This document shows, piece after piece, positions 58,701-64,000 of a DNA stretch of 64,000 bases. The DNA comes from Rotaria sp. Silwood1. Its lineage: Eukaryota > Rotifera > Eurotatoria > Philodinida > Philodinidae. Where the stretch lies: positions 1,405,393 to 1,469,392 of the forward strand of contig CAJNOP010000036.1 of the NCBI GenBank assembly GCA_905250075.1. Direction: 5' to 3'. How positions within the stretch are numbered: the stretch's first letter is position 1; each line of letters starts with the position of its first letter. The notes under the pieces are model-generated. The model worked only from the letters and a program-made list of their open reading frames with translations. It made no database searches and was not told the DNA's origin. The position numbers were made by a program, and so were the translations under genes.

Positions 58701-59406
58701 AACAATTCCGATGAATATATAGACTGAGAGAAATCTCTGAAGATGTTTTTTTTCATGGTCAATATTTTCTCAGTATAGTATAAATGTTGTTCTTCTGATC
58801 ATCTTCATAAACGTACAACGAATGCGTTTTACTCCTGAAAAAATAACGATTGCAATGAATTCGAAATGCTTGTTGACAAATGTGTGAATATAGATGAAAA
58901 GATGAGTCATACCCTCACAGTCATACTCCATACCCACATTCTGCACCTAAACGTTCCATCAGAGAGAGATTTAATGCTGTGTATACGAGTAGAAAAAAAG
59001 TAGCTTCAACAATTAATTCAATACACAGTTGGCCAATAACTATCTATTTTTTTGCGACCAAATGTAGAATGCCACTGAGATGTTGGATATGCAAGCACTT
59101 TTTCTGCCGTAAAGCAGAACATTGGAAGAATAGGCTTGTCAATTACAATTTCTTTGTCAGTGGATGATGACTCATTGACGAAGGTGTGCGTTAGGTTTAG
59201 ACTTTGGGGAGAACAGCACCAATATCCTCACTCACGCTCATTAACATGCACACTAAGATGTAGAAAGTTACAATCGAAATTATAGGCACTTTTTTGAAAA
59301 TTCGATTAAACAGTTCAAAAAACTAACAGGGAGACTATTGAACAAAAAGTCGTGTTTTCGTGTAATTCACCAAAGTGTAGTGTGCTTCTGACCAATAATA
59401 CGCAGT
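55776..59406. other. Intergenic with G-rich inverted motifs
   Basis: 3.6 kb without a supported gene. At 57990-58056 GAGGGTGTGAGTATGG and its near-inverse CCCATACTCACATCCTC form an inverted pair about 15 bp apart. Related C-rich words recur at 58908-58945 and 59205-59255. The remainder is AT-rich. Short frames at 57675 and 58979 are not convincing. Confidence 0.5.
57988..58056. repeat. Short inverted repeat, GGGTGTGAGTATGG type
   Basis: Two arms of about 26 bp, GAGGGTGTGAGTATGGATGG and the complement of CACACCCATACTCACATCCTC, could form a hairpin with a loop rich in TTCTCTTC. Similar sequence appears in the PARP intron at 61030-61080. Confidence 0.65.
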
Positions 59407-62400
59407 CTATATGTATGTAATCAAGTATTCGGCGAATGCTTGATCATCGTGATAAATAACGAAAATATGATTGTCATCCGTGGTTGAATCGAATCCTTGG
59501 GGTGCATTTTTCATTGTGTTATTACCTAACACAGTTTTTCCAATCAGGACACGCGCCATAAACATACATCGTTCTCCACGCGAATTTTGAGTAGCATAGT
59601 CATGGCTATAATCTGCTTTCGAGGAAAAATAAACGCCAGCACCGTATAGCTTACCAACTAGCAGTATCAAAAATCGTATGAAGAAGTTTAGAGAAATAGA
59701 ACTGACGCTTACCATGTTCTCCTGCGAAACTTCTGTTAAAACAACCTTGAATAATAGAATCTGCTGCTGTTTCTGGACAACCATGGTACAAAATCTTTTC
59801 TGTGTTTGCATTCAGTCGCTTTCTGAAATCCTCTTTATGCACTAAATACTGTTTGTACCACCGTTTGTTTTGAATGCGTTCAATTCTAATGATTTTTGTA
59901 TATTTTCCTTTCATTGCTTCATTGAATGGAATGAAGACAGACTCAAATTCTTTTGTTGTTGGACATATTGTACAACGCTTTTCATTGTCGGTGGATTGCT
60001 CCCACGTATCCGGCAGCTGATCTTCGATTGGTATTGACAAATCTGTTAAATATTTTCAAATTAGTTCAAAAGTTTTACTTCTAACCTGTACTATTAGATT
60101 GCTTCATAGAAGTAAATAAGCAATGATGCACAGTTTTTCGGAGTAGCATATTTAATCGAGTACTAACAAATACCATTGACTAGGAAAGACAACAGCTCTT
60201 TATGAAAGTTGTGCTGAACATTGGTACATCAGAAGTTTGCACTTCAGAGAATCACAGATGCTAAAGTAGCTCATGAACATTTGGGAACTAGAATTAGATT
60301 CATCTAGGTCCAATGTGTTTTACTTCCTTTACGGTACCAATCTCTGATATATTGCCTATCGTGATCTTAGTCCCAGTCTCGGTTTCTGTTGCGTGTTTTT
60401 TGTAATCTTCCAGTCTGATCCCATATAGGGCTGGCATTTTATCTGTATTTCAATTTGAAAAAGTAAAAGAAAAGTAAAGTGATTTTAATATTTACAATTT
60501 ACATATGTATATTAGTTTTGTACTCTAACATCATAGACTGACAATAGTGCAGTACCATTATCATTGTAAGACTTTGAGCTAGAAAGTTAACAATTAATTT
60601 TAAATATTGTAATTCGATTTACTCTACTTTACTTCACTTTAGTTTACCAGTAAAGTAAAATTATCTGATTTGATTTACTTGGTAAAGCTAAGATAAAATG
60701 CTATCTCTAGTTTCATTCCAACCTTCATTTCACAGAGTTCTAGCCTCAGTCTTCTATTCTTACTGTATTTTTTGAGATTCTCGCTTCAGCAGTCCAACAC
60801 ATGAATATGGGATTTCAATAGTCTTCAGTTATTGTCTATTTTACGCTATATTTGTCAAATTTAGTCAGAAAGAGCCAGTTAAATGTGTGGCTCATTATGA
60901 TTATGATTCTTAGCACAATTCGTATGGGATGTTTACCATGATCCTGCACAGATGGTTTTTAAAATTAACTTTTAAGAGCAGCAGTCATCTGGAAAACCAT
61001 TCGATCTGACGCGATATAGTCATACCCTTCTAGGACATGTGGTTACGCGCGTGGGTGTGAGTGAAGACAGGACCCACACTCGCACTCTCAAACCAAAAGC
61101 AAATGCTACCACTCGATTTAGTGTGGTTGTTTCTTCAGTCCTGATCGATGACAGCTTAATGAGAAATTGTGTGATCGACTTCAGAGTCTTGAAAAAAAGA
61201 AGCAAACTCTTCAGTGAGGCTAGCTAAAGAGTTTGAACTTCTGTAAAACATAAAGCAACAATTTTTTTCTATTGAACCGTGTAATTTCGAGTTTAAATTG
61301 AAGAAAAAATGGCTGCAACCAACTATGTAGGCTAAAGTCTAATAATATTGGTCAACTGCTTGCCTAATCAAAGTTCCAATATGTACGTTGCCAACAGATT
61401 CCATTTTTAAAAGGTAAAAATCGCAAATTTCTATCTTGCTCTAGTGGTGTAATATTCCGAAATGATCATTGGCACTGTTTAGAAATATCTGACATTAGTG
61501 CAGAATAGTTTTTCAAAGGCTACATAAAAATATTGTAACTGGTACACGAGATACTACTGGTTTATGTTTTACGAAATTATTTTATTCTGAAAGTTTTCTT
61601 GTGCGAAAAAGCATCTGCAAGTTTTGTTCGCGACAAAGTCGGAAACCAAATAATTCAAATCAGTACATAACTAATGTGCTTATGGGAAGTCTAGTTACAC
61701 TCTAATATATCCTTGTATAGCCAAGACACCTGTGGTAGGAACTGACACCCACTATCTATCAGTATTGTTCTTTTAAATTCACATCATTATATCAAATGAA
61801 GTCTTAAGATGAAAATTAGCTGAACAGAGAAACAAAATGTTACCTTTATGTGTTGCTAAAGCTTCTGTACAAAACTCTTCAAAAATATCTTTATCGTTCG
61901 GTAGCACGACAAACTTTATTTTCCAAGGTAATTTTCTAAGTTTCAGCTGTTGTTTTACTTCATTTACCATCGTCTTGATTACCACATTTCTAGAACAATT
62001 ATGTTGCCCACAACCCAGAGATGGAAATGCAATCGAAGTGCATTTGATTTGGATAGCATGTTGTATCACATTTGAGATGAAATCTATGATTGATTGTCGA
62101 AGTTCTAATTCATCAAAACTCGGCTCCCATTTGATGAAAAATATTCTTTTGCACTCTAGTTGACCAGGCGGAGTTGAAATCAATAAAGAGTTTGGATTAT
62201 TTTGACGTTCAATATTATAAACCTGTTCGACTTCGGTGCCAGCTGCCTTCATTATTGCGGCTCTTAAGAAATCTGATGATGAGCTGCCAATAATAAGATC
62301 AACCTTGGATAAAGAAAAGAAAGTAAAAGATATTGTGACGGATAAGGCTTGCTCGATACCTTTTGTTTGGTTATGTCTCCATGCTCAACTTCAATCTTTC

Positions 62401-63018
62401 CTTGAGCACATAGTACTGATATAGCATTCAGTTTAGTATTCTTAAGTAGATCAATTCTCTTTTTAAACTCATTGTAAACATTTGTCTTGTCTTCTTGTAT
62501 AACAAAGGAAACCGAAATTGGATGTTTCGCTAGTCGACGAAAAACTTCGTCAACCATGGACTCAGCAATCAAACTCGGTGAACAACCAAATCCACCACAA
62601 CCAATGGCAGGAAATGCTATACTTTGATAGTTTTCATGTACGGCTTTGTCGATTGCGTCTGCGATAAACTTTTGAATGGATTGACGAATTAGAGCCGTAT
62701 TGGAGGATGGCTGCCATTCAATAAAGTAGATCATCCTCGACGCGAGCTCTCCACTGGTAGCAACAGCAATAACCGATGTGCTTGTGCCTTCTTGTTTTTG
62801 AGCATGAAACGAATTTCTTACAGAATCCCCACCAGCTGCAAAGATCTTCTGAACTAAGCTGCTTGCTGATGAGCAAATGACAATGACATCTGTCTAAAAA
62901 TGTTTCATCCGTGATAATCGGCTTCGTTTTTATCAAAGTTTGGACGTACTTTTTGGAGTATCAGATCACCTGTTTGAAGATCGACGAGAGAACTCACTTT
63001 CTTATTAATAATACAGTT
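59407..63018 (-). CDS. Macro-domain PARP (PARP14-like), 5' incomplete
   Basis: Six exons in phase: 62950-63018, 62360-62893, 61844-62303, 60338-60442, 59713-60042, 59407-59657; 582 aa modelled, start missing. Two tandem macro domains: one begins VDLQTGDLILQK/TDVIVICSS and has SIAFPAIGCGGFGCS; the next begins VEHGDITKQK/VDLIIGSSS with SIAFPSLGCGQHNCS. These are the GDI-x and FP-x-x-GCG signatures that bind ADP-ribose. After a linker comes the ART catalytic domain: ILYHGCPETAADSIIQGCF, YGAGVYFSSKADYSHDYA, and AFAEYLITYI at the end. The triad is His, Tyr and Leu, i.e. the mono-ADP-ribosylating class rather than poly-ADP-ribose (His-Tyr-Glu). PARP14-like proteins act on damage, stress and immune signalling. 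Intron 60443-61843 (1401 nt) is repeat-rich. Confidence 0.87.
60443..61843. other. Repeat-rich intron of the PARP gene
   Basis: 1401 nt, against 54-66 nt for most of the other introns of this gene. 60450-60690 has TTTACTTTAC/GTAAAGTAAA words in both orientations. 61030-61080 has GCGTGGGTGTGAGTG followed by CCCACACTCGCACTC, a relative of the motif at 57988. An open frame on both strands at 61020-61227 is a by-product of that inverted motif. Confidence 0.55.
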
Positions 63019-63650
63019 CTGCAATGATGTTTTAAAACAATGTAATAAGAAGTTTTTTCAATCATCAAAAATACGGCTGTTAGAAGTCGCCATGCATCCG
63101 ACCAGAGTATGGGCTAGACAAAACTTCTCAAATCTTCTCTCACTATTGAGCATAAGTGCTACAGCTGAAAAGTCGATTTCTCTACTGCAAACGAACGTTT
63201 ATTCCTTAGATTGACAGGGTAGAATCTAGACACGATAATTAAATAATTTTGTCTGTGGATGTTTATCTGAAGCATGTTTTTAAACAATTGACTGTCTTTT
63301 TCAATGCTGTTGTCCGTCTTAATTTGTCTAATAGATGCATCAACAACTAGATTTTTCGAGCTTAACATCAAATTCTGTGTGGCTCTCAAATATGATCGAT
63401 GCCGTTGCAAAGATATTTCGGTTTCGCAGACATAGCTAGAGAATTTTCAGATTTATTTCTGGGTTCCAAGATTTTTCTTGGCATTTTGATTTCAATTTGG
63501 TCTAGCTTTTTGATATTGGATTTATTTTGACAATTCTAAGATTGGGTTTAGATTCTTTTTCACTTTGGAAAAGATTTATAAATCTGAAGTTAGAAATTTC
63601 ACTTTTTTAGTTCATAATAAGCTCATTCATTCGCATCACGATCTGTGACT
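63019..63650 (-). other. Upstream of the PARP model; possible further exon
   Basis: A minus-strand open stretch at 63159-63440 (ETEISLQRHRSYLRATQNL, SSKNLVVDASIRQIKTDN, NYLIIVSRFYPVNL) could be another PARP exon, because the gene lacks a start and macro PARPs usually have more N-terminal domains. It ends in TAG with no good in-phase donor, so it was not added. The remainder is non-coding. Confidence 0.35.
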
Positions 63651-63658
63651 CATGACAG

Positions 63659-63826
63659 AGATGGAACCGGTCCACTTTTTTTCAGACCGGTACCGGTGCG
63701 GGTCTGGAGAAAGGTAGACCGGACCGGACCAGCCGGTATACCGGTTTGACCGGTCTACGGGTCCATACCGGTCTACCGGTCCATACCGGTCTACCGGTCC
63801 ATACCGGTCTATCGGTCTAGGAGGAA
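63659..63826. repeat. ACCGGT minisatellite, 18-bp unit
   Basis: ACCGGTCTACCGGTCCAT repeats about three times nearly perfectly (63745-63815), preceded by a diverged part with GACCGGTACCGG and GGACCGGACC. ACCGGT is self-complementary, so the whole block is palindromic in composition. Confidence 0.85.
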
Positions 63827-63960
63827 ACCGCTGATTTTTTTGATTTAAATCAGAAAAAAAATCAGAAAAATCAAAAAAATCAAAAAAATCAAAAATTCAG
63901 AAAAATCAAACAAAAAATCAACAAAATCAAAAATATCACTGAAATCAATAAAATCTAATA
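63827..63960. repeat. AAATCA/AAAAATC microsatellite
   Basis: Directly follows the ACCGGT array. Imperfect repeats of AAATCA and AAAAATC with a mild drift at the far end. Confidence 0.85.
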
Positions 63961-64000
63961 TTAGCTGCTCCACCCTTGATTGATGTTCTGAACAACAGAG

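Noticed and set aside
61039..61227. Open frames on both strands in the PARP intron
   Set aside because: Overlap an inverted G-rich motif; not conserved-looking and inside a well-phased intron.
1..64000. tRNA or rRNA genes
   Set aside because: GTTCGAATC-type words were checked (for example 51218) but none sits in a cloverleaf; no rRNA-like sequence seen.

Overview
The window is eukaryotic: AT-rich DNA with spliced genes, most introns only 43 to 75 nt long with GT/AG ends, proteins with Gln, Asn, Ser and Thr runs, and AT-rich spacers of 1 to 3 kb. Gene content (FAM193, FAM32A, XRCC4, SMIM12, NMRK1, a macro-domain PARP, F-box and TRIM-like genes), the tiny introns and acceptor-like AGs just upstream of start codons fit a small invertebrate, most likely a bdelloid rotifer. 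The taxon is inferred from style, not from a marker gene.

Layout. 1-2.7 kb: non-coding with a minisatellite. 2.7-7.4 kb: FAM193-like gene (+) and a Pro-rich C2-like gene (-). 7.4-16 kb: sparse, with a secreted protein and an alpha/beta hydrolase (both -). 16-29.6 kb: a dense block with FAM32A, XRCC4, an RBR-like E3, a B-box/SPRY-like protein, SMIM12 and NMRK1 on +, a RING/B-box gene nested antisense inside an XRCC4 intron, and a four-helix membrane protein (-). 29.7-46.9 kb: two related type II membrane proteins, an F-box/LRR-like gene and a type II Golgi-like glycosyltransferase (all -), separated by repeat-rich spacers and a decayed receptor-like sequence. 48.06-52.40 kb: one 4.34-kb transposable element with 9-bp target duplications, about 370-bp inverted ends made of tandem short palindromes, and an interior of minisatellites plus relics of a MULE-type transposase. 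55-63 kb: a small hypothetical gene and a PARP14-like gene with two macro domains, incomplete at its 5' end. 63.66-63.96 kb: ACCGGT minisatellite and AAATCA microsatellite.

Gene relations. FAM32A, XRCC4 and the RBR gene lie head to tail with only 120 and 143 nt between coding regions, and the B-box/SPRY gene follows after 269 nt. Each downstream ATG has a 3' splice-site-like AG within about 20 nt, so spliced-leader trans-splicing of a polycistronic transcript is plausible. XRCC4 (end joining), three ubiquitin-ligase-like zinc-finger genes and, 33 kb away, a macro-PARP suggest damage-response functions, but a functional link is only inference. Introns are bimodal: short ones are bare, while several introns over 400 nt carry inverted-repeat elements.

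All exon models were built by hand from open frames, splice sites and phase agreement; no search or expression data were available.
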